DNA from: an uncultured Aquimarina sp.
GTDB lineage: Bacteria; Bacteroidota; Bacteroidia; Flavobacteriales; Flavobacteriaceae
Direction of reading: 5' to 3'
Assembly (NCBI RefSeq): GCF_947495315.1
Contig: NZ_CANLYD010000006.1
Location: 248,001-312,000, forward strand
DNA: 64,000 nt
How positions within the stretch are numbered: the first letter of the stretch is position 1; each line of letters starts with the position of its first letter. Below are positions 1 through 7,577 of the stretch, in pieces. The translations under genes were made by a program, and so were the position numbers. A model generated the notes under the pieces. It saw only the letters and a program-made list of their open reading frames with translations, ran no database searches and had not been told where the DNA came from.

Positions 1-702
1 AACATTAAAATTAGTTTGTATAGGATATGGTTTACTGCTTTTTAGCGAAAATAACTTGATATAGTTTTCGATATAAGTGATTTCTTTTTCGAGTGGTACT
101 AGTGGTCGTTCACATTCATATAATACATACCGAAGCATATTAGATAAATAACTAATACTTTGTTGTGTTTTATCAGAATCCATTACGGAAAGCGCATAAA
201 TATTATTAAGAGAATTAAATAAGAAATGCGGATTGATCTGTGATTTAAGAAGTTTAAGCTCAGTCTGAAGGTTCTCATTTTTACTTCTAATGGTTTCTTC
301 TTCTTTCTTCTGCGCAAATAAAAAAGTTTCTATAAATGTGGCAATTACATATGAAATGGTTAAGAACAGTAATGTAATCAAAAACTTGGATGGAGGCCTT
401 CTGGGCAAACGTCTTAAGTCTTCAATCGGAGGCATTCTTGGAGGAGTGAATAGATTAGAAGAAATAAATGTGCATATACCTATTGCCGAAATAGAAATTA
501 CTAAAAAGAGCACATATTTTTTCTTAAATAAAAATTTCTCTGCAAGATAAAATATAAGACCTGCGATAAGAAAAACCTGAAAGCCAAAAACTAACAAATT
601 TTCAATAAACAACCTATGATTACCAACTTGACCTAATGATAAAATCATCCAGACAGTTAACCATAAAAGTATTTGAAAAAAGAATCTTTTTGATGTACTC
701 AT
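1..702 (-). CDS. LytS-type sensor histidine kinase, C-terminus cut by window edge
   Basis: The minus strand reads open from an ATG at 702 to the left edge with no stop, giving 234 residues of an incomplete protein. Hydrophobic stretches at about 8-25, 35-53, 62-84 and 105-130 suggest four membrane segments. A proline/arginine-rich loop (PPRMPP, RRLPRRPPS) lies at 87-105. A short coiled linker leads to the His_kinase box QINPHFLFNSLNN, with the phospho-acceptor His at 159, followed by LRYVLYE and LVPLEKEITYIENYI, typical of the PF06580 family. The ATPase domain and any partner LytTR regulator lie outside the window. It is divergent from the lipoprotein operon starting at 893, which carries a LytTR-style tandem repeat in its promoter, so it probably controls that operon (inference). 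Confidence 0.9.
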   Translation of the reverse strand, partial: MSTSKRFFFQILLWLTVWMILSLGQVGNHRLFIENLLVFGFQVFLIAGLIFYLAEKFLFKKKYVLFLVISISAIGICTFISSNLFTPPRMPPIEDLRRLPRRPPSKFLITLLFLTISYVIATFIETFLFAQKKEEETIRSKNENLQTELKLLKSQINPHFLFNSLNNIYALSVMDSDKTQQSISYLSNMLRYVLYECERPLVPLEKEITYIENYIKLFSLKSSKPYPIQTNFNV

Positions 703-795
703 ATTGCAAATTAAGGAAAAATAAAGTCAGTGATTTTGCAAAACTTGGTTCAAATCTTTTTTATAAATGCTATCTGTGTACTATAAACTATCATC

Positions 796-849
796 CACTG
801 AAAAGATAGTGTTATTCACTGAAAACAGGGATTTGCTCCACTACTTTTG
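796..849 (+). promoter_or_regulatory. Promoter with tandem 21-bp-period operator (LytTR-like)
   Basis: The 9-mer CACTGAAAA occurs at 796-804 and again at 817-825, exactly 21 bp apart. LytTR regulators such as AgrA bind two 9-bp direct repeats separated by 12 bp, which is this geometry. Sixteen bases downstream is TACTTTTG (842-849), a perfect Bacteroidota -7 box (TAnnTTTG). No TTTG is seen at the usual -33 distance, where the second repeat lies instead, as expected for an activated promoter. The coding start at 893 is 43 bp downstream. Confidence 0.6.
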
Positions 850-892
850 TTTAATTTAATAGTCTATATAAGAAATAATAATACATATAGAT

Positions 893-1201
893 ATGAATTT
901 GAGAAGAAATAAAATGAATTTAGGATTGTTAATAGGATTGTTAGCTTTTATGGTGTCTTGTACATCAAATGCTCAATCTAAAGATAGCAAGGAAAGAGGT
1001 CAAAAACCTCCAAGTGTAGAAGAAATATTTAAAATGATGGATGCTGATGAAGATGGAAAACTAACTAAAGAAGAAGTAAAAGGACCATTAAAAAGAGACT
1101 TCTCTAAAATCGATACAGATGAAGATGGATTTATTACAAAAGAAGAGTTAGAGAAAGCCCCTAAGCCAGAAAGAAAAGATCCTCCGAATAGAGAACAATA
1201 G
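893..1201 (+). CDS. Small EF-hand lipoprotein
   Basis: This is a 102-residue secreted lipoprotein. A signal sequence ends in a lipobox (FMVSC) with the lipidated Cys at 23. Two EF-hand loops are visible: DADEDGKLTKEE at 50-61 and DTDEDGFITKEE at 74-85. Both have acidic residues at loop positions 1, 3 and 5, Gly at 6 and Glu at 12, so Ca2+ binding is likely. The C-terminal tail is rich in Pro, Lys and Glu. An in-frame ATG at 914 is an alternative start. It is the first gene of an apparent operon with YHYH, YwqK and SCO genes. A calcium-dependent structural or sensing role at the periplasmic face is inference. Confidence 0.8.
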   Translation: MNLRRNKMNLGLLIGLLAFMVSCTSNAQSKDSKERGQKPPSVEEIFKMMDADEDGKLTKEEVKGPLKRDFSKIDTDEDGFITKEELEKAPKPERKDPPNREQ

Positions 1202-1231
1202 AATAATATTAATTAACTAAACCCTAAAATA

Positions 1232-2008
1232 ATGAACCTGAACCTGAAAAGAAACAGAATAATGGCAATAATACCTGGACTATTCATGTTAGTCATCACT
1301 TTTATTGCTTGTAGTGGTGATGATAACAACATCAATACGACAGATAATGATGGAACAGTTGCTGAACTTCATGCAGCCTTTGCTGAGTTTGATATAGACG
1401 AAACTGATATTTATCTAGATGGATCTAATGTGGTAATAGAAACTACAGGAAGACCAAATCATACTAGTTCTTATTGGGGAGTGGGCAATGCGTTATACAT
1501 AGAGGAGCCTGATGTTGCAGCAACACCGAGTTTGATTCCAAATTTTGATGGTTCTGCTACTTTAAGGGTTTCTACTGATCCTCAATTGGCAAATAGTACA
1601 ACGTCTACATCTCTTGGAGCTATTGGGATAGCTATAAGCGGAGCAGCACTTTTTAACGATCAAGAAGGGAATGGAGCTTTAGATCAAGCTGCAGCATCCT
1701 TAGATTATTCTGGAGGACATATTGGACCAGCAGAATATCATTATCATTTAGAACCAAGAGCTTGGTCAGATGATGATGAGGATCTTATAGGGATCATTGC
1801 GGATGGTTTCTTTATTTATGGTAGAAAATGTAATTCTACAGGAACATATCCTACAGATTTAGATACGTCTGGAGGACATACAAGTACTACTCAGCATACA
1901 GACGAGGCTGAATATCATTATCATATAATTAATGAATTATATTCTACCACAGGTAGTTATATAGTTTTTGCCGGACCATATAATGGAACTCCAAATGCAA
2001 TTAATTAA
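1232..2008 (+). CDS. YHYH domain lipoprotein
   Basis: The 258-residue protein has a signal sequence with lipobox (FIAC, Cys 27) followed by an Asp/Asn-rich tether. The YHYH family is defined by a Tyr-His-Tyr-His motif. Here the motif occurs twice, at about 169-172 (EYHYHLEP) and 228-231 (EYHYHII), with a GGHIGPAEYHYH context before the first copy. The conserved His clusters suggest metal binding, but no activity is established for the family as far as I know. It lies 30 bp after the EF-hand gene and overlaps the start of the next gene. Its neighbour two genes on is a SCO protein, so a copper or redox role is a reasonable guess only. Confidence 0.82.
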   Translation: MNLNLKRNRIMAIIPGLFMLVITFIACSGDDNNINTTDNDGTVAELHAAFAEFDIDETDIYLDGSNVVIETTGRPNHTSSYWGVGNALYIEEPDVAATPSLIPNFDGSATLRVSTDPQLANSTTSTSLGAIGIAISGAALFNDQEGNGALDQAAASLDYSGGHIGPAEYHYHLEPRAWSDDDEDLIGIIADGFFIYGRKCNSTGTYPTDLDTSGGHTSTTQHTDEAEYHYHIINELYSTTGSYIVFAGPYNGTPNAIN

Positions 2009-2600
2009 AGTAATTTATATCGCCATTTTCCTTTGTTTGATCAGTTGTAAAAATACTTCAGAAAGTATAGATATATACACTGAAAATGTTACAAGTATTC
2101 ATAATAAACTGGTGCCTAAGAAAAAGTTAGTTCTTAATTCAAATGAGGGGAAATGGTATTATAATAAACAACCTTTTTCTGGATATGCAGTGAGTTACCA
2201 TCCAAATAACGCTTTAGAGGAAAAGATTGGTTACTATAAGGGAAAAAAACAAGGAATAGCCCAAAAGTGGTTTTCTGACGGAACACTACGCAAGCAATGT
2301 TTATATAAAAGCAATCGTCTTGATGGAGTCGCAGAAATCTGGTGGAACAATGGCTCTTTAGCTTCAAAATCAAATTATATAAATGGAGAAAAGCATGGTA
2401 TTCAACAAAAATGGTATCCGACCGGACAGTTATCTAAACAAACCCATATGAATCGTGGGAAAGAAGAAGGTATGCAAAAAGCTTGGTTAGAGAATGGTAA
2501 AATATACGTCAATTATGAAGCTAAAAATGGTCGCATTTTTGGTCTTAGACGTTCAAATTTATGTTATGAACTGGAAAAAGAAGTGGTGCAATATCAATAA
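1995..2600 (+). CDS. YwqK/MORN-repeat lipoprotein
   Basis: Starting at the ATG at 1995 gives 201 residues with a compact signal peptide and lipobox (CLISC). The open frame extends upstream to a TTG at 1968 and another ATG at 1983, but those starts lengthen the n-region and lie deeper in the YHYH gene. The body is a series of about 22-residue MORN-like units of the YwqK family (COG2849): GYYKGKKQGIAQKWFSDG, LYKSNRLDGVAEIWWNNG, NYINGEKHGIQQKWYPTG and a fourth copy. Although often labelled an antitoxin, no toxin gene is adjacent; a structural or ligand-binding envelope role fits better. It overlaps both neighbours, which suggests translational coupling. Confidence 0.75.
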   Translation: MQLIKVIYIAIFLCLISCKNTSESIDIYTENVTSIHNKLVPKKKLVLNSNEGKWYYNKQPFSGYAVSYHPNNALEEKIGYYKGKKQGIAQKWFSDGTLRKQCLYKSNRLDGVAEIWWNNGSLASKSNYINGEKHGIQQKWYPTGQLSKQTHMNRGKEEGMQKAWLENGKIYVNYEAKNGRIFGLRRSNLCYELEKEVVQYQ

Positions 2601-3258
2601 AATAATATATTTATTTATAGGTTTTTCGATTATCGTAAGTGGTTGTAAAGATTCTAAAACAAAGGAAACAAGTAGGGTAGAGTCGTTACCTTATTTTAAT
2701 GAAGCTACATTTACTCCGCATTGGTTAACACCTGGTAGTCAAGAAGAAAAAGAATTTCATGTAATACCAGATTTTACTTTGATAAATCAACTTGGAGATA
2801 CGATTACAAATGAAACTTTTGAAAATAAGATATATATAACAGATTTCTTTTTTACCACTTGTCCTGGTATTTGCCCAAAAATGACTGATAATATGTCTAA
2901 GCTTCAGAAAGAATTTAAAGATGATTCAACCATAATGTTACTGTCTCATTCTGTGACTCCCGAATATGATTCTGTTCCTGTATTGCAAGAATATGCTAAA
3001 GCGAAAGAGATTATCGATAATAAATGGCACTTGGTGACTGGTGATAGAAATCAGATTTATGATTTAGGAAGGAATCATTATTTTGTGGAAGAGGATCTGG
3101 GAGTAGAAAAGAATGAAGATGATTTCTTGCATACAGAGAATTTTTTATTAATTGATAAAAACAAACATATCCGTGGAATTTATAATGGGCTCAATAGAGC
3201 TTCAATTGCACAATTAATTATTGATATCAATACATTAAAATCAGAAAAGAATTTTTAA
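2566..3258 (+). CDS. SCO1/SenC family copper chaperone lipoprotein
   Basis: The protein is a thioredoxin-fold SCO homologue of 230 residues when started at ATG 2566. That start places a signal peptide and lipobox (IIVSGC) at the N-terminus, whereas the frame extends upstream inside the YwqK gene. The copper site is intact: CPGIC at 99-103 (CxxxC) and the distal His 189 in LHTENFLLID. SCO proteins deliver Cu to the CuA site of cytochrome oxidase or act as periplasmic thiol reductases. No oxidase genes are near, so its client may be one of the metal-binding lipoproteins of this operon. It overlaps the upstream gene by 35 bp and is the last gene of the operon. Confidence 0.88.
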   Translation: MNWKKKWCNINKIIYLFIGFSIIVSGCKDSKTKETSRVESLPYFNEATFTPHWLTPGSQEEKEFHVIPDFTLINQLGDTITNETFENKIYITDFFFTTCPGICPKMTDNMSKLQKEFKDDSTIMLLSHSVTPEYDSVPVLQEYAKAKEIIDNKWHLVTGDRNQIYDLGRNHYFVEEDLGVEKNEDDFLHTENFLLIDKNKHIRGIYNGLNRASIAQLIIDINTLKSEKNF

Positions 3259-3332
3259 AAGTTTATTACCCTAAGACTATAATAACAGAAGATATAGTTT
3301 CTTCTGCATTTATGGACAGATTTGTTTATTGA

Positions 3333-3366
3333 AAATCTCTGTAGTTATTATTAATTACAGAGATTT
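3333..3366 (+). terminator. Hairpin terminator after the SCO operon
   Basis: An 11-bp perfect stem (AAATCTCTGTA with TACAGAGATTT) encloses a 12-nt loop, 74 bp after the SCO stop. The 3' arm runs into ATTTAT, a weak U-tract. Confidence 0.6.
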
Positions 3367-3450
3367 ATTTATGAAACAACTTCTAAAAGCATAAAACATT
3401 ATAATTTATGTTTAAATCAATATATAAAGGATGAAATTATCTTATAATCA

Positions 3451-3480
3451 AAAGGCTGAATTCTTAAGAATCCAGCCTTT
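3451..3480. terminator. Bidirectional hairpin terminator
   Basis: AAAGGCTGAATTC pairs with GAATCCAGCCTTT, one mismatch, around a 4-nt loop. A on the left and T on the right let it work on both strands. It lies between the SCO operon (plus) and the gene ending at 3607 (minus). The rest of 3259-3606 shows no gene. Confidence 0.6.
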
Positions 3481-3606
3481 CTTGATATCAATCATCTAAA
3501 ATAAACAATTCTTCATAGCAATTTCACCCCATTGACTTTTCTATAAAAGCAGTTTCAATTAAATAATTGATCTATCTATACTTTTTATATGAATAATTAG
3601 TTTTTA

Positions 3607-3963
3607 CTAGGCGTGTTCAAACCAAGATATACTGGTTTTTGCTGTTACACATAATTCATTACTAGCATTAAAAAAACTATTTCTAACAATTAGTTTTTGT
3701 TGTTTTTCATCAAATGACAAGAGTTCCATATTTATAAAAAAATCTTGCATGAACATTAAATGTTTTCTGATTTTTTTTGTTTCTAAGAATTCTTGCAAAT
3801 CAAAGTTGATTGTTTTTCTCTTTTGCTTAGCGTATCCTTTTTCAAATAAATAAGCACTAAGTATTGACGATGTATAGCTTTGATAAGCATTTTCCTGCAT
3901 TACCATAAAATCATCAACATCTTCTCCTTTAACTTTAAAATTTCTTCTAAACATTTTATTCAT
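3607..3963 (-). CDS. Thioesterase-like (hot-dog fold) protein, tentative
   Basis: This 118-residue cytoplasmic protein has no signal peptide. The pattern VKGEDVDDFMVMQENAYQSY near the N-terminus, a central strand-rich part and a C-terminal ASNELCVTAKTSISWF resemble the layout of 4HBT/FatB-like acyl thioesterases, in which an Asp near an N-x-x-Y segment sits on the main helix. The usual catalytic Asp context is not clear, so the activity is uncertain. It is 44 bp downstream of the DUF5777 gene on the same strand and may be the last gene of that operon, although it differs from its neighbours in being non-secreted. Confidence 0.45.
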   Translation of the reverse strand: MNKMFRRNFKVKGEDVDDFMVMQENAYQSYTSSILSAYLFEKGYAKQKRKTINFDLQEFLETKKIRKHLMFMQDFFINMELLSFDEKQQKLIVRNSFFNASNELCVTAKTSISWFEHA

Positions 3964-4007
3964 AGTATAATTTGTTTAATATTTATTTTGATAGTAGCCT
4001 TACTTAT

Positions 4008-4922
4008 CTACAGACCGGCCTCTTTCATTGCTTTCAGTTTCTTTTTTTTCTTATTTCCAATTTGGAAAGCTCTTGAAATATTAAAACCGAGATGTATATC
4101 ACCTTCAAAAAAATCATCTGTGGATTCAGTGATAAAACTTTTTTCTATCATAGTTATAGAATTAGAGAGTATTATCTGGAAGATGTGTCCTCCAGTTTCT
4201 ATATCTACTCCAAAGGCTAATGAATTTGATGCATCAATTGATTCTAATGGGTTTACTGTATAAAAGTATTCTCCATTAATCGAAACTCTCTTCGTTAATT
4301 TCACTCTACTGCCAACACCGACAGCAAATATGCCATGTGGATCTTCATTGATTTTGACAGAATTTCTATGAATATAAGTAGGAGTAATTTGTAATGAAAA
4401 CCCCGAACTGAATTTTCTAGCCATTAATACTTGAGTAACATAAGACAACTTTTGACTAAAGCTCGGTTCATTATTTGGATCAAAATCTTTTAGCGTTCTA
4501 TATGCAATACTCGTAAAAAGAGAGGCTGTAAAAGGAAATGAATTTTTACCAGTGCTTTGTTTTAAGAACTTGTACTTAACAAATCCATCGTATGTTTTAT
4601 CAAAACTACTTCTACCAACTCCTAGCATGATATCATCAGTTAATCCATACTCAAAAGCAAAACGAATGTTGGATTGATCTAATCCATATAGTTCATCAGC
4701 TCCCAAATTAACTCTACCAAAACGATGTGATATCACAAACTCTAAGGTTCCTTTTTTTCGATTCTCGATTGAATGTCCGTTTAATATTCGGGTTCCTTTA
4801 AAAGTAGAGGTAATGTAATTTTTAGTTTGTGGAGTTTCATCTTCTAAAATATCCAGCAGATCTTGGGCAAATGTTTGTGAACTAATCACCCATATCATAA
4901 AAATAATTAACTTTTTTTTCAT
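4008..4922 (-). CDS. DUF5777 family outer-membrane beta-barrel protein (copy A)
   Basis: The 304-residue protein has a signal peptide ending SSQTFAQ. It then shows alternating-hydrophobicity strands typical of a small outer-membrane barrel, including TSTFKGTRILNGHSIENR near the N-terminus, a signature shared with the copy at 9992. Further shared blocks are LARKFSSGFSLQITPTYIHR-like and a region around NPLESIDASN. The C-terminus ends in a lysine-rich tail after the last strand (FNISRAFQIG). Family function is unknown. It starts 1 bp after the YceI stop. The constant pairing with YceI and OB-fold genes here and at 9-10.9 kb implies a shared task, perhaps carrying a lipid or redox ligand across the envelope (inference). 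Confidence 0.82.
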   Translation of the reverse strand: MKKKLIIFMIWVISSQTFAQDLLDILEDETPQTKNYITSTFKGTRILNGHSIENRKKGTLEFVISHRFGRVNLGADELYGLDQSNIRFAFEYGLTDDIMLGVGRSSFDKTYDGFVKYKFLKQSTGKNSFPFTASLFTSIAYRTLKDFDPNNEPSFSQKLSYVTQVLMARKFSSGFSLQITPTYIHRNSVKINEDPHGIFAVGVGSRVKLTKRVSINGEYFYTVNPLESIDASNSLAFGVDIETGGHIFQIILSNSITMIEKSFITESTDDFFEGDIHLGFNISRAFQIGNKKKKKLKAMKEAGL

Positions 4923-4923
4923 G

Positions 4924-5469
4924 TTATTTTTTATATGGTTTATGATCTAATTCGAATGTAACTTTTATTGTCTCAGCTATGTTATTTGCAACTATTGATG
5001 GTATTTTAATTCCGAAATCAGCAACTTTTACCGGAAAATCTCCTGTTAGCTTTATGCTTCCCTCTGTCTTATTGATTTTTCCTTTTGTTTCTATTTTTTT
5101 AGTAATTCCATGAATAGTAATATCGCCCACAATGGTTACCATTGGTTCGTTTTCATTTGCATCACTAAAGTCCAGTATTTGACCTTTAAAAATTGCTTTT
5201 GGATATTCATCAGATTCTACATAGTTCTCATTAAAATGCTCTTGCATTAATGATTTTTCGAACATAAAGGATTTCATAAGTATAGAAATAGCGATTGTCC
5301 CTGTTGATGAATCTATGATACTCAACACCTGGTTATTGTCTGCTTTAATATCTTCTATAGGAGTGCTGGAAAAAAATGATGTATATCCTTTTTTTGTAAG
5401 AAATTTACCCTGTCCGAATGAAACGGCAGAACATAATAAACTGAATAATAATATATTTAATAATTTCAT
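4924..5469 (-). CDS. YceI family periplasmic lipocalin-like protein (copy A)
   Basis: The 181-residue protein has a signal peptide ending in SFGQ, followed by a YceI domain spanning nearly the whole mature chain. Recognisable pieces are FFSSTPIEDIKADN at the start, SFMFEKSLMQEHFNENYVES, YPKAIFKGQI, GDITIHGITKKIE and GDFPVKVADFGIKIP. YceI proteins form a beta-barrel that binds polyisoprenoid or other hydrophobic molecules. It sits between the OB-fold gene, 18 bp upstream, and DUF5777, 1 bp downstream, so the three are almost certainly co-translated. A close paralogue is at 9454, and the two share long segments such as NNQVLSIID and EHFNE. Confidence 0.88.
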   Translation of the reverse strand: MKLLNILLFSLLCSAVSFGQGKFLTKKGYTSFFSSTPIEDIKADNNQVLSIIDSSTGTIAISILMKSFMFEKSLMQEHFNENYVESDEYPKAIFKGQILDFSDANENEPMVTIVGDITIHGITKKIETKGKINKTEGSIKLTGDFPVKVADFGIKIPSIVANNIAETIKVTFELDHKPYKK

Positions 5470-5487
5470 TTCTTTATAATTAGATTG

Positions 5488-5919
5488 TTAATTAATGATT
5501 ACACATTTTACCAATATTACATCCATTAAATATCCGGTACAGATGCCTTTAATATTGATTTTTTGACCTATTTTTAGGTTACTTGCTTTTTTGTTTTCTT
5601 CGGGTAATACATGACATATTACACTCTCGATATCATCATTTTTTCTCAAAGTGATAATAGAATTATCGTTTTTATCTGTGTCAATTTCCGCAATGGTTCC
5701 ACTAACCTGAATTATTTGTTCTAAGTATTTTGAGTTTGCTTCTGTTTCGTTATTTAGAAACTCACCTAATAAAACACCTGCTTCCATTGATAAATCTGGT
5801 GTAGCTGCTGATACATCTATATGAGGTTTATTATATATATTGAAGTAGATAAAAGCACCAGCTAATAGAATAATTACTCCTCCAGCAATAAGAATTCTTT
5901 TGTTTATTTGTTTCTTCAT
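5488..5919 (-). CDS. Membrane-anchored OB-fold protein, tRNA_anti-like (copy A)
   Basis: The 143-residue protein has one N-terminal membrane anchor (about 8-28) and a periplasmic domain. That domain has the strand pattern of the tRNA_anti-like OB-fold family: YLEQIIQVSGTIAEI, IITLRKND, VICHVLP, IGQKINIKGICTGY, VILVKCVII. Conserved Cys residues occur in VICH, GIC and VKC. Despite the family name, a periplasmic position argues against tRNA binding. It lies 10 bp after the cytochrome c gene and 18 bp before YceI. The paralogue at 9024 keeps the C-terminal G(I/V)C.G(Y/F)L.D.IL pattern. Confidence 0.72.
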   Translation of the reverse strand: MKKQINKRILIAGGVIILLAGAFIYFNIYNKPHIDVSAATPDLSMEAGVLLGEFLNNETEANSKYLEQIIQVSGTIAEIDTDKNDNSIITLRKNDDIESVICHVLPEENKKASNLKIGQKINIKGICTGYLMDVILVKCVIIN

Positions 5920-5929
5920 TGGATTTGAT

Positions 5930-6277
5930 TTAATTGTTTAAAGCACCACTTTCTATCCAACAGCGAATCAATTCTATTTCCTCATTGCTTAATGAACCGC
6001 CTTGTGGCATTGTTCTGTTAACAACTTGAGTTCTTACTCTATCCGCATTATTACTAATGCCATCATAAGTTCTTAAATCAGGAAATTGGCTTCCTCCATG
6101 ACAGCTTATACAGTTACTATCGATAATTGGTTTAATGCTAGCTGCAAAGGAAATAGTGGTATCACAAGATTCTTCGTCAACTATACCAGAATCTTCTTCT
6201 ACGTTAGTCTCGCAAGAGAAAAGAGTGATACTGAGTACGATTATCAGTGTGTTTTTAATTTTTGAGAGAATGTTCAT
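5930..6277 (-). CDS. Monohaem c-type cytochrome lipoprotein
   Basis: This 115-residue lipoprotein has a signal and lipobox (TLFSC, Cys 22) and an acidic tether, then one haem-binding motif CISCH. A downstream RTMPQGGSLSNEEIELIRCWI supplies a probable axial Met (MPQGG), the layout of small periplasmic cytochrome c domains. It is an electron carrier anchored at the periplasmic face of a membrane. It is followed by OB-fold, YceI and DUF5777 genes on the same strand. The duplicated cassette at 9-10.9 kb has no cytochrome, so either the second set shares this one or works without it. Confidence 0.87.
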   Translation of the reverse strand: MNILSKIKNTLIIVLSITLFSCETNVEEDSGIVDEESCDTTISFAASIKPIIDSNCISCHGGSQFPDLRTYDGISNNADRVRTQVVNRTMPQGGSLSNEEIELIRCWIESGALNN

Positions 6278-6298
6278 TTTTGAAAAGAATTTTAAGTA

Positions 6299-6332
6299 TA
6301 AGAGGAAGAAAGAAATTCTTATCTTCCTCTTA
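6299..6332 (-). terminator. Hairpin between Lipoprotein_15 and cytochrome c genes
   Basis: TAAGAGGAAGA and TCTTCCTCTTA form a perfect 11-bp stem with a 12-nt loop, 46 bp after the Lipoprotein_15 stop. No clear U-tract follows on the minus strand, so it may be a partial terminator or mRNA-processing element that sets the ratio of the first gene to the rest. Confidence 0.5.
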
Positions 6333-6377
6333 TGATCAACTAACTAACTACTTATAAATAAACCAAGTTTTAATCTT

Positions 6378-7220
6378 CTAAAGTTCTGTAGTATCGGTAT
6401 TAACAATTGGCCAAATACCTGGATTAGGAACATTGATTCCATAATTATCTCCTCTTTCTACATCTTGTCCAAAATAGTATAAAGGCCTTCCTTTATAGGT
6501 TAATTGTGGTGTGCCAAAAACATCGATGGTTCCAAAATCACTAGCATCAAGAATACTAGGTAATCTATCTATATCTATATGAAAAACTGGCCATGCTGCA
6601 TTGTTAGAAAAATCTTCTGAAGTGAAGCTGTTTTTATCTTTTGTATCTTGGCTAAAGCTATATATGGTTCTTCCTTTACTACTTGTCATATAAAAGGTAA
6701 GCTCATCTCCAGGAGCATAATCACTAGTGAAATTTTGATCGTTTCCATCACCATCTCTACCCACTAATTGAGCTTCTGCATACATTAATGAATAATCCGG
6801 TTTGGCAATGTACCAGTTATTACCAATTTTATCACCGTTAGTATCGCCTGCTGCATTATCATTAGCAAAATAATATAATGGCCATCCTTTATATGTATTT
6901 TGTTTTTCTCCATCAGTTCTAGTTATTACACCAAAATCATTAGCATCTAAACCATCATCTAGAGTTAAGTCAGCTTTATAAAATATAGGCCAAGCAGTTT
7001 TACAATTACCTGAGCATTCTGATTGTTCTTTAGTATCTCTCGAGAAGAAATAAAGCGACATGCCTTCAGAATCGGTAAGAATTTTTCCGTGTACAGTGTT
7101 ATCAGCTAGTTTTACATTATTAGCTTCAGGTTCTGTGATAATTTGTTCGTCTGAGTCATCACTACTACAACTTGATAATAATAATATTGAAGTGAGTAAT
7201 AAGAAAATTGATTTTTTCAT
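6378..7220 (-). CDS. Secreted-repeat (Lipoprotein_15, COG4315) lipoprotein
   Basis: The 280-residue lipoprotein has lipobox LLSSC and a Ser/Asp tether. It carries repeats of the Lipoprotein_15 type: GMSLYFFSRDTKEQSECSG ending in TAWPIF, GWPLYYFANDNAAGD, GRTIYSFSQDTKD ending in AAWPVF, and GRPLYYFGQDVERGD before GIWPI. The pattern 'G..LY.F..D' followed by 'C...WP' is the family hallmark. The second unit lacks the Cys pair seen at SECSGNCKTAWP. Function is not established, although such proteins occur beside cytochromes. It is the first gene downstream of the tandem repeat at 7294-7327 and is separated from the cytochrome gene by a hairpin. Confidence 0.85.
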   Translation of the reverse strand: MKKSIFLLLTSILLLSSCSSDDSDEQIITEPEANNVKLADNTVHGKILTDSEGMSLYFFSRDTKEQSECSGNCKTAWPIFYKADLTLDDGLDANDFGVITRTDGEKQNTYKGWPLYYFANDNAAGDTNGDKIGNNWYIAKPDYSLMYAEAQLVGRDGDGNDQNFTSDYAPGDELTFYMTSSKGRTIYSFSQDTKDKNSFTSEDFSNNAAWPVFHIDIDRLPSILDASDFGTIDVFGTPQLTYKGRPLYYFGQDVERGDNYGINVPNPGIWPIVNTDTTEL

Positions 7221-7293
7221 TTTTAAATTATTTATGATTTATGCTACAAATAACAATCAATGAAGGAGGTGAAATCAAATTAATGTATGTGAG

Positions 7294-7327
7294 AAGGAAA
7301 AAAAAGCCTTAAAAAGGAAAAAAAAGC
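7294..7327 (-). promoter_or_regulatory. Tandem 20-bp-period operator of the minus-strand operon
   Basis: Read on the minus strand, GCTTTTTTTTCC occurs twice, exactly 20 bp apart, and the second copy is followed 12 bp later by TTAATTTG, a near match to the TAnnTTTG box. The element recurs in the same orientation before the paralogous plus-strand operon (8826-8860). The LytTR regulator encoded between the operons is the obvious candidate to bind it. Confidence 0.55.
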
Positions 7328-7393
7328 TTTGAAATTATAAAACGCTTTTTGCTTTCAAGATTATATAAAAATCGAAGGAAAAATAAAAACATA

Positions 7394-7413
7394 AACACTT
7401 GAAAACAAGTGTT
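7394..7413 (-). terminator. Palindrome, probable terminator of the LytTR regulator gene
   Basis: AACACTTG and CAAGTGTT flank an AAAA loop with perfect pairing. On the minus strand a T-rich run follows. It lies 164 bp after the regulator stop and upstream of the operon promoter. The interval 7221-7577 shows only these control elements. Confidence 0.45.
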
Positions 7414-7577
7414 ATATGTTGTCTTTATTGAGGTGTGTTCACATAATGTCTACCTAAATTATCTTTAAAAAAAGAATCCAGATCGGTCAAAATAGATGTT
7501 TCAAAGGAAAGATAGTAAGTGTTAATGTATGTTTATAAACTTTAAAAAGAATGTGTGATACAAAAAACAAATTTGCA

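Noticed and set aside
290..550. Plus-strand frame of 86 codons
   Set aside because: Antisense to the left-edge LytS kinase, which reads through the whole interval with clear kinase motifs.
1995..2600. Toxin-antitoxin pair suggested by the YwqK 'antitoxin' family name
   Set aside because: No toxin gene is adjacent, the protein is a lipoprotein with MORN-like repeats, and its neighbours are other lipoproteins.
3880..4263. Open plus-strand frame of 127 codons
   Set aside because: Antisense to the DUF5777 gene and the gap beside it; its sequence is a hydrophobic A/T-rich artefact without start context or family features.
7255..7275. Strong Shine-Dalgarno-like GGAGGTG on the plus strand
   Set aside because: No plus-strand gene follows, and genes of this group do not rely on such sites.
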